A stretch of 64,000 nucleotides of DNA from the NCBI GenBank assembly GCA_020444475.1, contig JAHLKV010000002.1:744001-808000 (forward strand), written 5' to 3'. Position 1 is the stretch's first letter; every line of letters starts with the position of its first letter. A model generated the notes under the pieces. It had not been told where the DNA came from. It worked only from the letters and a program-made list of their open reading frames with translations, and searched no databases. The translations under genes and the position numbers were made by a program. This stretch comes from a bacterium. Lineage in GTDB: Bacteria; Zixibacteria; MSB-5A5; GN15; FEB-12. This document shows positions 17,980 to 27,019 of this stretch, piece after piece.

Positions 17980-19044
17980 TTACAGCTCGGACCACTTGAA
18001 TGTGTAGTAGCCGCTGGCCAGGCCGCCGTTGATGTCGGCGTAGTAGCTGACGATCTCCATCTTGTAGACGGCGGTTGCCGTCTTGATCAGATACACATGG
18101 CTCCTGCTGCTCAGCGTGTGGTTCTGCCCGTTGTAGCTGTACCACAACTGGTCGCTGTCGGTGAGAGAGCCGTTGAAAACAGAGGATGTGAAGTCGGGGA
18201 AGAACTGCGCGTTCTCCGGTACCTCGGTAAAGGCATCGATATCGGTGTTGTCATTCAGTTCCGTATAGGCCGGGAAGACACCGCAGCCACCCGCGCCGTT
18301 AGGGCCGGAGTTGGTCGCCGCCACATACGACGAAAACATCAGGTCCCAGCCGGTGCTGCTCTGCGGATTCGACGGAAAGACCTGCGCTCCGGACGAGAAG
18401 TCGAAATAGCCGGCGCCGGAGCCGACATTGATAGAGGCCGTCTGAACAGCGCCATTCACGGTACGATTGTTGGCGGCCGGCTGATAGTAGTAGGAAATCC
18501 AGACCGTCCCCATGCTTGGCGGGGCACCGGCGCCGACCAGCGAGTCGATCGTGAATTTCACGAAGTTATCGCTCTCCGCGTCGACCATCGCATACACGTA
18601 CTGCGTCATATCGAGCTGGTGGGTGATGAAATTGTAGGTGTAGAAGCTGTCGATAATATAGGCGTGTTCATCCTCTATCCAGGCAGCGCCCGCCGTATCG
18701 GCAGCCGTCACCACATCGAACCCCTTGGCGGCGCCCAGGTCGGCCCCTACCACACCCTCGGTGCCGGCGTCACCACCGTTAAGGTTGATATTGGCGCGGG
18801 AGAACTGCAGATCCCATCCGGCAGCCTTGGCATCGGAGAAGGAATACTGGACCGGTGTTGTGTAGGACGATGCATTAAGGGTTGCCGTCCACGTCTCGGT
18901 TGCCGAATCGTACACCGTGGTGTCTCTGAAGGCGACTGACGGCGACGGTCCGGTCGGCGAGACACCGTCATCATCATCGGAGCAGCCGACCGCGACAAGC
19001 AGCGCCGCGCCCGCGATCAGGAGAAGAAAGAGAATCCGTTTCAT
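17980..19044 (-). CDS. Lipoprotein with two HmuY-like domains
   Basis: The product is 354 aa. A lipoprotein signal ends VAVGC (Cys21), followed by an Asp-rich linker. Two HmuY-type units are suggested by repeated GWDLQF (about 76) and GWDLMF (about 232) motifs, with matching FDFSSG and FDVVTA strands. HmuY proteins of Bacteroidetes sit on the outer membrane and hand haem to the TonB receptor HmuR. Here the next gene upstream is a TonB-dependent receptor on the same strand, supporting a haem or other nutrient uptake pair. GAGGAG before the ATG opening MKRILF fixes the start. Ligand identity is not proven: the HmuY fold also appears in proteins of unknown ligand. Confidence 0.8.
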   Translation of the reverse strand: MKRILFLLLIAGAALLVAVGCSDDDDGVSPTGPSPSVAFRDTTVYDSATETWTATLNASSYTTPVQYSFSDAKAAGWDLQFSRANINLNGGDAGTEGVVGADLGAAKGFDVVTAADTAGAAWIEDEHAYIIDSFYTYNFITHQLDMTQYVYAMVDAESDNFVKFTIDSLVGAGAPPSMGTVWISYYYQPAANNRTVNGAVQTASINVGSGAGYFDFSSGAQVFPSNPQSSTGWDLMFSSYVAATNSGPNGAGGCGVFPAYTELNDNTDIDAFTEVPENAQFFPDFTSSVFNGSLTDSDQLWYSYNGQNHTLSSRSHVYLIKTATAVYKMEIVSYYADINGGLASGYYTFKWSEL

Positions 19045-19102
19045 GTAGTTACACTCCTCATATACTTGCGTGAGTCGTTGTTTCATCCTTCTGCAATCAA
19101 GA

Positions 19103-19126
19103 GAGTCAGGCGGGGTCGCCTGACTC
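19103..19126. repeat. Intergenic hairpin, GAGTCAGGCG/CGCCTGACTC
   Basis: It is a perfect palindrome with a short GGGT loop in the 106-base gap between the TonB receptor gene and the HmuY-like gene. It shares its GTCAGGCG core with hairpins at 6404, 13090 and 28710. It could attenuate transcription between the two genes. Confidence 0.65.
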
Positions 19127-19150
19127 CACACGTCAAGGACCGATGTGCTA

Positions 19151-21433
19151 TCACCGCAGGGTCAGATCGTACTTCAGGCCAACAAAAAGCTCCAATCCCG
19201 GCCAGTAGCCGAACCGGACATCGGTTTCATCAAGCAGGTTCTCCAGACGTACAAACGCTTCCACGCCGTTGTCCCAGCGCTTGAAGACATTCAGGTTGAG
19301 GGTTGTGCGCGACGGCGCCCAGATATCAAATGCTCCTTCGTTGCCGCCGTTATTCGACAGCGGCACAAACAGCTTGCGACTGTGATAGTCTCCCCAGAAG
19401 GTGGCTCCGAAGCCGCTGCCTTCGTGGTAGCCCGTGATAAACAGCTTGAACGTGTTATCCGGGCGGTTGGTCAGCTTGTTGCCGGTCTCCGTTCGTGTGG
19501 TATCGCCGCCCGGACTGACGGCGACCGAGTCGGTATTAAGAATGACGTTGTGGAGGTAGGTGTACGAAAACGACACATCGATCGCACTCGACAGCCGTAC
19601 TCGCGATTCCCACTCGATTCCCTGCGTGACGGCGGCGTTGATATTGCCGTAGACATACCGTCCCCGCCAGTAACCGTTGTTGAAATCCTGCAGTTCGAAA
19701 TCGATCAGGTCTTCGAGATGATTGTAGTAGTAGGTCAACCGGTGCAGCCCGACCGAGCCGTAAGAGAATTCGGCCGAGATCGAGCTGTTGATCGAGATTT
19801 CCTCTTTCAGGCTGTTCGTCGTGCCGCTCGATCCAAACGGTACCAGTCCGCCGTAAACGATATATCCGGCCGCGGTGTGATCGAAAATGAAGTACTGTTC
19901 TTTGATCGACGGCGCCCGGAAACCATAGCCGATCAGTCCGCGGAGTCTCAGGTGTGAGACCGGCTGATACATGATATTGAACGACGGGTTAATGTGATCG
20001 CCGAACGAGTTGTGGTGTTCGTATCGGACACCCGGCAGTATCGCCAATGATTTCGTCGGCGTAAACTCGTACTGGAGATAAGCCGACTCGGAGCGGTCGG
20101 CTTTGGCGTCGTCGATCAGCTCCGATGACGTCAGGTCCTGACGGGTCACCGATGCGCCAAAGGTTGCGGTGTGCCTGGAACCCATCCGGTAATTGCCGTG
20201 GAACGACAGCTCTGCGAAGAGATCTTCGGTCTTTGACGTGTCCACCCAGTAGCCGAGGGAATCGTATTTGTCCCACTCATGGTCGTAGTATGTCGCATAG
20301 GCACGCACCCCGAGAGAGAGGACATCCCCGGCGAGATACTCCACCCCGACCGAGCCGTCGTAGCGAGTATTTGCTTCTTCATCGTTAAAGGCCTTAAAGA
20401 GCGAGTCACCATGGGCGTTGAGCTCGCGCGCCTCTTCTTCGATCCACCCTTTCTGCTCCCACATGATTCCACCCGAGCCGGTCAGGCTGAGGCGATCGGA
20501 GAGACGGGCGCGGATCCGGCTGTCGACATTGACGCGGTCGGTCGCTTCGAGGCCGTTGGTATGACGGGTGCTTTTGTCGAGATCGAACCCATCGGTGGAG
20601 TAGAGCTTGCCGCCGAGCGTGAGGGCGATCTTATCGTTGCCGTATTCGAACTCGGCCGATGGTTGATAGCTGGTGAAACTGCCGTAGTCGGCGTAGAAGC
20701 GTCCGTGTAGCTTATTGTACGATGGGTTTTCGGTGATGATATTTATGACGCCGCCCATGGCGTCGGAGCCGTACAGTGTCGAACCGGTGCCTTTGACGAC
20801 TTCGATCTTCTTCACGTTGGTCAGCGCGAACTGGCTCAGGTCGATCGAACCGCGCACTCGTCCGACCGCTCGCTCACCGTCGACCAGCACCAGCACCCGG
20901 TCACCATCGATCCCCCGAATCTGCGCTCCCTGTCCGGAAAGATCTTCGGTAACCTGAATGCCGATCGCCGAGGAGAGCGCCTGATCAACCGTTTTGGCGC
21001 CAGTGCGGGCGAAATCACGCTGCGTGATAACTTCGGTCTGGACCGGTACGTCCTTGAGCAGGTATGGCGAGCGCGTGCCGGTAACAACAACATCGTGCAG
21101 CACCCACGGCTTGGGGTTGAGCCTGACCTCCAGCGGGGCAACACTGCCCTCGGAAAGAGCCACCGCCACCGTGTCACTCATGTCATAGGCGACATGGGTG
21201 ACCAGTATCCGATACGTGCCGTCGGGGAGGCTCTTCAGTTCGAACAGGCCGCGCTTATCCGTTGCGGTCGATCTCTCAGTGTCCAGAACGCGAATGGTCG
21301 CGCCGTCAATCGGTTTGCCCGACTCGGAGTCGAATACCCGGCCGGTCAGTTCACCGGCCAGAGAGCCGCCCGCGAAGAGCGGCAGGGCGATGATGACTAT
21401 GGCGACGATGTAGTCCCAGGGGCGCGTAATCAT
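19151..21433 (-). CDS. TonB-dependent outer membrane receptor with carboxypeptidase-like N-terminal domain
   Basis: The product is 760 aa. A signal peptide (ending SLAGE) precedes a carboxypeptidase-regulatory-like beta-sandwich (GRVFDSESGKPIDGATIRV, about 30-110). Then comes the plug domain (VVTGTRSPYLLKDVPVQTEV, GAQIRGIDGDRVLVLVDGER, VEVVKG-type IEVVKGTGSTLYGSDAMGG) and a 22-strand barrel ending at the C terminus (GLKYDLTLR). Such receptors import iron chelates, haem, cobalamin or sugars using TonB energy. The adjacent HmuY-like lipoprotein suggests haem. The gene lies between HmuY-like and protease genes on the same strand. Confidence 0.93.
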   Translation of the reverse strand: MITRPWDYIVAIVIIALPLFAGGSLAGELTGRVFDSESGKPIDGATIRVLDTERSTATDKRGLFELKSLPDGTYRILVTHVAYDMSDTVAVALSEGSVAPLEVRLNPKPWVLHDVVVTGTRSPYLLKDVPVQTEVITQRDFARTGAKTVDQALSSAIGIQVTEDLSGQGAQIRGIDGDRVLVLVDGERAVGRVRGSIDLSQFALTNVKKIEVVKGTGSTLYGSDAMGGVINIITENPSYNKLHGRFYADYGSFTSYQPSAEFEYGNDKIALTLGGKLYSTDGFDLDKSTRHTNGLEATDRVNVDSRIRARLSDRLSLTGSGGIMWEQKGWIEEEARELNAHGDSLFKAFNDEEANTRYDGSVGVEYLAGDVLSLGVRAYATYYDHEWDKYDSLGYWVDTSKTEDLFAELSFHGNYRMGSRHTATFGASVTRQDLTSSELIDDAKADRSESAYLQYEFTPTKSLAILPGVRYEHHNSFGDHINPSFNIMYQPVSHLRLRGLIGYGFRAPSIKEQYFIFDHTAAGYIVYGGLVPFGSSGTTNSLKEEISINSSISAEFSYGSVGLHRLTYYYNHLEDLIDFELQDFNNGYWRGRYVYGNINAAVTQGIEWESRVRLSSAIDVSFSYTYLHNVILNTDSVAVSPGGDTTRTETGNKLTNRPDNTFKLFITGYHEGSGFGATFWGDYHSRKLFVPLSNNGGNEGAFDIWAPSRTTLNLNVFKRWDNGVEAFVRLENLLDETDVRFGYWPGLELFVGLKYDLTLR

Positions 21434-21570
21434 GCCGCCAAAAAAATGAGTTAATGGACCCCGTGTGTCATCATTCTGTCATCGAAAGCGGTCTTTTGAG
21501 TCGCGTAACTTACTGTCATGTAATGAAAACGGGCAATTGCGCAGGCCCTGCTCACGTTTCAAAAGAGGAA

Positions 21571-21595
21571 GGGGTGTCCTTTGTTGGATCACCCC
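21571..21595 (-). terminator. Terminator after the protease gene
   Basis: On the minus strand GGGGTG pairs with CACCCC around a 13-base loop and is followed by a pyrimidine run, TTCCTCTTTT. It starts 17 bases after the protease stop codon and separates that gene from the TonB receptor. Confidence 0.6.
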
Positions 21596-21611
21596 CTGGC
21601 CCCTGTGTGAT

Positions 21612-22871
21612 CTACCTCAACAGCAGCATCTTCTTCGACAAGGACTGCTCACCCGCAGCAACGCGATAGAGATACACGCCGCTGGCTGCCGGCTCCCCGC
21701 TGTCCGTGGTACCGTCCCAGCTGACTTGGTAGTCCCCAGCTCCCAGCACTTGTTTGATCAACGTTCGTACCGACTGACCAAGTGTATTGTAAACCGTCAC
21801 TTCGACATCGGCCGCAGCCGAAAGAGAAAACTCGATGACGGTCGATGGATTGAATGGATTGGGATAGTTCTGTCGCACGGTAAACGATCCCGGCAGTTCC
21901 CCCTCGGGCCGGTCAGGTATATCGGTAGTTACCAGCAATTCCGGACGCTCGTTTTCGAGGGTGTAGGTCATCCTGGCAATCTGTCCATCGGTAAACTCGT
22001 AACGACACGTTGCCCAGGCATACGACATGAGGTTGTGCACATCGGGATTGTACGGGGTGCTTCCGCAACCGGCCGGAAGCGGAGCAATCGGCAGGAACGT
22101 GCAGAACGTATCGGAGTAGTTCACCAGATTCGGATCGGCGGGTGTGTCGCAGATCAAATCTCCTGCGGTGACGCAATTACTGCCGTTGGGGCACTCGAAG
22201 ATGAACGACGAGCCGTCCCACCACAAGTGATGCGTGTGCAGCAGTCCGAAGTAATGGCCTACTTCGTGAGCCAAAGTCGACGGATTGGATTCGACGCCTG
22301 CGGCGGATGCATCGATCAGAATCCCTTTCGCGTTGGGAACGTAGATCTCAACACCGGACAGACCCGTGTTTGGTGCGAAAAACACGTTGATCGCCTCAGG
22401 GATGCTGTGGGCCACCGCGATCTCGTACACCCCTTCACCCGAGAGTGTGAGGCAATAAAAGTCATCGTTATCGATATAACGGATAGGTCCGTACTGGTAG
22501 AACGTCCAGCCGAGAGGCGCGAACATGGCGTTGAGATCAGCCAAAGCGGTGTCCACCTGACCGGTGCGAAAGACGCCGGGGTGCGGGAGGGTGTCGAGCG
22601 GTGCGCCGGGGCAGGGACCGTCGGGACCGGAACCATCGCTGCGCCGAATGATATGTACCGCAACAGGAATCTGGTACGGCGTACCGACTGCGATCTCCTG
22701 CGACGAGTAATAGCCGGTCCTGGCTCGATCCAGCTCACGCGAAAGATACGAGTCGGGAAACACCGTCCCGCAGGTCTGGGCGGTCGCCGAAGGGGACGGG
22801 GGGAAGGTGAGGACAATCGTGAACAGAATCAGTGTGCGGATGGTGTGTTTGAGACTGGTGGCGCCTTTCAT
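21612..22871 (-). CDS. Secreted M43-type zinc metalloprotease with type IX secretion sorting domain
   Basis: The product is 419 aa with a signal peptide at 1-31. The zinc motif HEVGHYFGLLH lies at about 202-212 and the catalytic domain has the Cys pattern of pappalysin/cytophagalysin enzymes (M43). The last about 85 residues (QNYPNPFNPSTVIEFSL, then SGVYLYRVAAGEQSLSKKM) are a Por/type IX sorting domain, by which FCB-group bacteria export and anchor proteins at the outer surface. It should be an extracellular peptidase. It sits upstream of the TonB receptor and HmuY-like genes, perhaps liberating ligand from host or environmental protein. Confidence 0.93.
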   Translation of the reverse strand: MKGATSLKHTIRTLILFTIVLTFPPSPSATAQTCGTVFPDSYLSRELDRARTGYYSSQEIAVGTPYQIPVAVHIIRRSDGSGPDGPCPGAPLDTLPHPGVFRTGQVDTALADLNAMFAPLGWTFYQYGPIRYIDNDDFYCLTLSGEGVYEIAVAHSIPEAINVFFAPNTGLSGVEIYVPNAKGILIDASAAGVESNPSTLAHEVGHYFGLLHTHHLWWDGSSFIFECPNGSNCVTAGDLICDTPADPNLVNYSDTFCTFLPIAPLPAGCGSTPYNPDVHNLMSYAWATCRYEFTDGQIARMTYTLENERPELLVTTDIPDRPEGELPGSFTVRQNYPNPFNPSTVIEFSLSAAADVEVTVYNTLGQSVRTLIKQVLGAGDYQVSWDGTTDSGEPAASGVYLYRVAAGEQSLSKKMLLLR

Positions 22872-23077
22872 AGCTGACCCTCCTCCTGAGCATGTGACAC
22901 GCAGGCGTAAACGGACTGGTTTCGCGGATTAGCCAAATCGTTCAGCAGAGCAGACGGTTATATCGCAGACTGGGTGAGGATCTACAGTTTTGTACGCCTG
23001 TATCGTGGAGAAGTTGCTATTTGTTTCTCCGCGCGTCCGGAAATGCGCCGACGAAGCAGCGCCGGTGGGCGGGAGAA

Positions 23078-24523
23078 CTAGTCGCCGAAAATCACCGCCG
23101 AGAATTTGTAGATCTCAGCGAACTTGTCCTTCCAGCTGTTTTTGCCAAGTCCGGCTTTCAGGCAGGTCTGCTCAAGAAACTCGACCGTGTCCCAGCCGTG
23201 GTCCGAGGCTACCTGCGGCAGCAGCAGCCCGGAGTGCCAGTCGAGCTTGATCATGAGACCGTGGCGTCCAACCACAATCTGATTCACATCGCGCACCCGC
23301 TCCAGCGGGGAAAGCACGGAGATTTCAAACGACAGATTCTCGAACTCGGACTTATCGAGCGGATCGAACCGGGGATCTTCAAACGCCGCCGCGATCGCCA
23401 TCTCGGCGACCAGCTTGTACAACGGCTCGCGTCCGCGAACCTGGCCGATACAGCCGCGAAGGTTACCGTCGATTGTCAGGGTCACGAACAGACCCTGTTC
23501 GAAATTGAGCCGGGCGTTGGGAGTCGGTGTGTAGTCGACACCGTCAAGCTTGGCGCGAATCGCCTCACGAGCGTTTTTCAACAGCGACTGACGGTCTTCG
23601 TCGTTGAGGTCGTCGGCTGTTTTTGGTCGGGCGTGAAGGGCGCCGATCTCCGGCGCCAGCTTTTTCGGTTTTTCGTCGCTGATAATCGCGGCCGAAAGAT
23701 ACCCAACCACATCATCGAAATGACCGGTGGTTTCACCCGACGTGGTGTAGTCGAGAAACCGGACGGCCCGTCCGCCGAGGCGTTTAGTAGCGTGCATGAC
23801 AGCAGCCACCGGACCGCCCCCGCAGGCTTCGCCCGAGCCCGACTCGAGCGTCCTGATAAGCCGCTCCGGATCGTACTTCTCGATGGCGTCCTGGATAGCG
23901 TGGTCGAGGCGGCGGGCTTCTTTCTCCGGGTGGTAATGCGACAGATCAGTCGAGGCCACCATCAGGACGTTGCGTCCTCTGAGCGCCGACGCCAGTGTTT
24001 CGCCGAGCGCGCGGATCGAGTCCTCTTCGCGCTCACCCATCACGATCGCCACCAGCTTGAACTTGCCGAGGGCGATTTGCAGAAACGGGAGTTGCACCTC
24101 GAGGGCGTGCTCGCCGCGGGTGGATCCCGACGCGTGTCCCATGTTGGAGAGATAGACCAGGGGGTTGATCTCGGCAATCTGCTGAGACAGTTCCCTGTCG
24201 ATATCGACCACGCCCAGCGGGGTTTCGTAGCCGTCGCCGTCGAACACCGAACAGCCTTTGAAAAAGACCATATGCGACGGAGAGACGATCACGACGGTGT
24301 CAAACGACTCGCCCTCGAGCAGCTTAAACGCCTTGGCCGCCACCTTACCGGAGTAGGGGTAGCCGGCGTGGGGGGCCACCAGCCCGACCAGCCCGCCGTC
24401 GATAGTGACCTTGTCGACCTCGGAGTAGAGGCCGGCGATGGTTTTGGTCAGTTCGACCGGGTTCGACGGGTAGAATGTCCCGGCGGCGGCGGGGCGGCGA
24501 ATCTTGCTGGTACGTGTCTCCAT
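23078..24523 (-). CDS. MEMO1-AMMECR1 fusion (AmmeMemoRadiSam proteins B and A in one chain)
   Basis: The product is 481 aa. Residues about 7-275 are a MEMO1-like domain (RRPAAAGTFYPSNPVELTKT, LVAPHAGYPYSG, STDLSHYHP), related to dioxygenase LigB. Residues about 305-481 are an AMMECR1 domain (GLFVTLTIDGNLRGCIGQV, AAFEDPRFDPL). In many bacteria and archaea the two are encoded with a radical SAM protein; here A and B are fused and no radical SAM gene is within the window. The biochemical role of the system is not settled. The ATG follows a gap from the next gene and the gene appears monocistronic. Confidence 0.93.
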   Translation of the reverse strand: METRTSKIRRPAAAGTFYPSNPVELTKTIAGLYSEVDKVTIDGGLVGLVAPHAGYPYSGKVAAKAFKLLEGESFDTVVIVSPSHMVFFKGCSVFDGDGYETPLGVVDIDRELSQQIAEINPLVYLSNMGHASGSTRGEHALEVQLPFLQIALGKFKLVAIVMGEREEDSIRALGETLASALRGRNVLMVASTDLSHYHPEKEARRLDHAIQDAIEKYDPERLIRTLESGSGEACGGGPVAAVMHATKRLGGRAVRFLDYTTSGETTGHFDDVVGYLSAAIISDEKPKKLAPEIGALHARPKTADDLNDEDRQSLLKNAREAIRAKLDGVDYTPTPNARLNFEQGLFVTLTIDGNLRGCIGQVRGREPLYKLVAEMAIAAAFEDPRFDPLDKSEFENLSFEISVLSPLERVRDVNQIVVGRHGLMIKLDWHSGLLLPQVASDHGWDTVEFLEQTCLKAGLGKNSWKDKFAEIYKFSAVIFGD

Positions 24524-24636
24524 TTGGTCCTTGTTCCTCGTGTTGGTGCGGAGCCAAAGGTAGAGTATTTGGGCTCGCTTGTCAAACGGCGGGGGAGTGT
24601 TTCTGTTCCCGGTTATCGGCGGGATAGGATTGCTCG

Positions 24637-24887
24637 GTAGCCCGCCCGTCCCGGGTGGGCGTCGCCCATAGCTTGTTTTGAAGTCTTCCGATTGAGAAGA
24701 CCGGATCCGGGTGGCCCACCATTTATGGTGGGTTTATCTGGTTCATCGGTCTTGGTTTGGACCCACCCCAGAGGGGTGGGCTACTCTGTGTTGCCGTCCA
24801 CCCTTCGACCTCGCTCAGGGTGACGTGGGTGCTGTACGGGCGAGTGCTCCGCTGGGGTGGCCCACCATTTATGGTGGGTTTATCTGG
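24637..24887. repeat. Cluster of hairpin repeats in a 380-base gap
   Basis: There is a REP-like unit with a GTAG head and GCCCGCCC/GGGTGGGC arms (24637-24660). A second unit, CCCACCCC/GGGGTGGG, is followed by CTAC (24762-24784). GTGGCCCACCATTTATGGTG with its tail through TATCTGG occurs twice (24711-24741 and 24857-24887), and its core once more at 61284. A copy of the widespread CTTCGACxxGCTCAGGGTGA element lies at 24801-24823. I see no gene in this gap. Confidence 0.8.
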
Positions 24888-24904
24888 AGCCAAACGGCGG
24901 ATCC

Positions 24905-25330
24905 TCAGTCGAGTTCATCCACCTTTTTACCGCCGTCTTTTGTGCGCCGATTGGCAAGCTCGGTCGGAACCAGCACCATCAGACTTCCGACAACCACTAT
25001 CAACCAGAAGTAGACCAGTGCTTCTGTATCCCACAGAAGAATGTGATTAGCCGCCGACAACACAACCGCGATTACCAGCGCGACGACCTTCCATCTCTCC
25101 GATTCCAGTCGCCGCAACTCAGCGGATAACGAACCACAAGCCAGGACATTCTTGACGAAAAGATACGAATGAAGGACGATTACGATCGCGCCGGTGACGC
25201 CGCTCAGAAAAAGGCCGATCCAGAGACCTTCATCCACACCTTTCAGTAAGGCGACAATAGCGGTACATACGACCAGCACCGCCGCCATTCCAAGGAGCTG
25301 CTTGACCGATTTCTGTTCCGCCTGGACCAT
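24905..25330 (-). CDS. Small membrane protein of unknown function
   Basis: The product is 141 aa with four hydrophobic segments: about 13-32, 37-58, 84-104 and 107-128. The loop between segments two and three contains a charged stretch (LSAELRRLESERWK). GCGAGG five to six bases before the ATG supports this start rather than a longer frame. The C terminus is Lys/Asp-rich. It matches no family I recognise. It is isolated, with repeats on both sides. Confidence 0.65.
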   Translation of the reverse strand: MVQAEQKSVKQLLGMAAVLVVCTAIVALLKGVDEGLWIGLFLSGVTGAIVIVLHSYLFVKNVLACGSLSAELRRLESERWKVVALVIAVVLSAANHILLWDTEALVYFWLIVVVGSLMVLVPTELANRRTKDGGKKVDELD

Positions 25331-25429
25331 AGCCTCGCAAACCAATTGAGAAGATGAAGCCGTGTCCCGCCGCCTCAAGTCTGCCTTGCCTCTCCTGTAA
25401 GTCGGAACCCCCGCGGTTCCGAGAATGAT

Positions 25430-25456
25430 GTCCGAACCACAGGGGTTCGGACCTAC
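25430..25456. repeat. REP-like hairpin overlapping the end of the stomatin gene
   Basis: Arms GTCCGAACC/GGTTCGGAC are followed by CTAC (GTAG on the minus strand). The CTA of that box is the reverse complement of the TAG stop codon of the stomatin-like gene. A second, related GGAACC/GGTTCC palindrome lies just before it near 25400. Confidence 0.7.
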
Positions 25457-26403
25457 GTTGTCGTCGTCGGCGCTGAGGACTTCGCTTTCGAGCCGCCGTT
25501 TTTGTCCCGCACGCCTTCCACCATCGCGGCGATGCTCGAGATCATTCCGGTAGCCTCAAACGGCAGGAAGATCTTGTTCGCTTCGCCCTCGGCCAGCTTG
25601 GGCAGCATCTCGAGATATTTCAGCGTGACCAGCTTCTCGTCGGGCTGACCGTCGTGGATGGCCTTGAAGACCGTCAGAATAGCCTGCCCTTCACCCTCGG
25701 CCACCGTCACCTGCCGATATTTCTCGGCATCGGCTTTCCGCCGGACCGCTTCGGCAAACCCTTCGGCTTCGAGGATCTGCGCCTGGCGGGAGCCCTCGGC
25801 GCGGGTGATCTGCGACTGCCGGACCGCCTCGGCATCGAGAATAGTCGCCCGCTTGTCACGCTCGGCTTTCATCTGCCGCGACATGGCATCGGTGATATCC
25901 GCCGGCGGGTCGATCCGCTGCAGCTCGATACGGTTGACCTTCACACCCCACTTGTCGGTGGCCTGATCCATGACATCGCGAAGCTGCAAATTGATACTGT
26001 CGCGCGACGCCAGACAGGCATCGAGATCAAGCTCGCCGATGACGTTACGAAGGTTGGTCTGGGCGAGCTTGGTTGAGGCCAGCACGTAGTTGGTGATTTC
26101 GTACTGGGCGCGGACGGGGTCGGTGACCTGAATGTAGATGATGGCGTCGACCTCGACATTGACGTTGTCGCGGGTGATCACCAGCTGCGACGGGACGTCG
26201 AGTACCACCTCGCGCATATCGACTTTCAGCACGACATCAACAAACGGCAGGACGAGATTAAGGCCGGGTTCGAGAATGCGCTGGAAGCGACCGAACCGTT
26301 CGACCAGCCCGCGTTCGTAGGGGCGGATCAGCCGGATCGCCGACAGGCCGAGAATGATAGCCAGAACAAATGCGACTGCGATAAATATGACAACCGGTTC
26401 CAT
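25453..26403 (-). CDS. SPFH/band 7 (stomatin, QmcA-like) membrane protein
   Basis: The product is 316 aa. An N-terminal membrane segment (VVIFIAVAFVLAIILGLSAI) is followed by the band 7 domain (VERFGRFQRILEPGLNLVLP, TNYVLASTKLAQTNLRNVIG, LDACLASRDSIN) and a coiled-coil rich in Ala/Glu/Arg (AEGSRQAQILEAEGFAEAVR). Such proteins form oligomeric membrane scaffolds and work with NfeD proteins. The nfeD-like gene lies immediately upstream on the same strand, about 20 bases away. AAGGA six bases before the second ATG decides the start. Confidence 0.93.
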   Translation of the reverse strand: MEPVVIFIAVAFVLAIILGLSAIRLIRPYERGLVERFGRFQRILEPGLNLVLPFVDVVLKVDMREVVLDVPSQLVITRDNVNVEVDAIIYIQVTDPVRAQYEITNYVLASTKLAQTNLRNVIGELDLDACLASRDSINLQLRDVMDQATDKWGVKVNRIELQRIDPPADITDAMSRQMKAERDKRATILDAEAVRQSQITRAEGSRQAQILEAEGFAEAVRRKADAEKYRQVTVAEGEGQAILTVFKAIHDGQPDEKLVTLKYLEMLPKLAEGEANKIFLPFEATGMISSIAAMVEGVRDKNGGSKAKSSAPTTTT

Positions 26404-26424
26404 AGTCATTCCTTTTGAATCAAA

Positions 26425-26853
26425 TTACTCTTTTGGTTTGACGTGTACCTTGACCCCGGAGACGGCCGTGATGATGACATGGGACTGGGCGGCGATCGGC
26501 TGGTCGGACCTGGCGACCCACACTTCGCCCTCAAACCGCACCTGACCATCGGTGTCGGGATCAATCGCTTTGACGACCAGCGCCTGCTGGCCGATCATGC
26601 GATCGACATTTGAGACCTGCGCCGTTTCCTTGGTCATCTTTTTCGCCAGACGACGCATCAGCGGCAGCAGCACGACCGAGACAATAAGGAAGATACCAAG
26701 CTGCCAGTAGTAGCCTTCGGGCGAGCCGAGCGAGTAAAGCGCGGCCGCCACGCCACCGGCGAAAAAGCTGATGAAAATCAGGGTCGGGGTCGTCAGCTCG
26801 ATTATGAGGAAGATGGCCGCGACCGCCAGCCAGATCCAAAACATGGTCGGCAT
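26425..26853 (-). CDS. NfeD family membrane protein
   Basis: The product is 142 aa. Two to three hydrophobic segments at the N terminus (MFWIWLAVAAIFLIIELTTP and the following region) precede the C-terminal OB-fold NfeD domain (MIGQQALVVKAIDPDTDGQV, EVWVARSDQPIAA). It is the short NfeD form without the serine protease domain. It pairs with the downstream stomatin-like gene as is typical, and probably helps to assemble or regulate that scaffold. GGAG lies upstream of the ATG. Confidence 0.93.
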   Translation of the reverse strand: MPTMFWIWLAVAAIFLIIELTTPTLIFISFFAGGVAAALYSLGSPEGYYWQLGIFLIVSVVLLPLMRRLAKKMTKETAQVSNVDRMIGQQALVVKAIDPDTDGQVRFEGEVWVARSDQPIAAQSHVIITAVSGVKVHVKPKE

Positions 26854-27019
26854 TGTTGTTCTCCGTTATTCGGGATCGGCGCGCAGGCCTCCCGGGGACT
26901 TTTCACTTGGTATACCTGCGCCCGCGATTTTTATTCAGGCCATGCCCCTTGACCGACGAAGCCGCCTAAACGACGGTATGTCAACAAAAAGGGGGGAGAG
27001 TTACGCTCGTGGAGCAGGC

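Noticed and set aside
24711..25129. Plus-strand frames of 90-100 codons opening MAHHLWWVYL
   Set aside because: The start is the translated CCACCATTTATGGTGGG hairpin repeat, present in both copies; the rest is antisense to the membrane protein gene.
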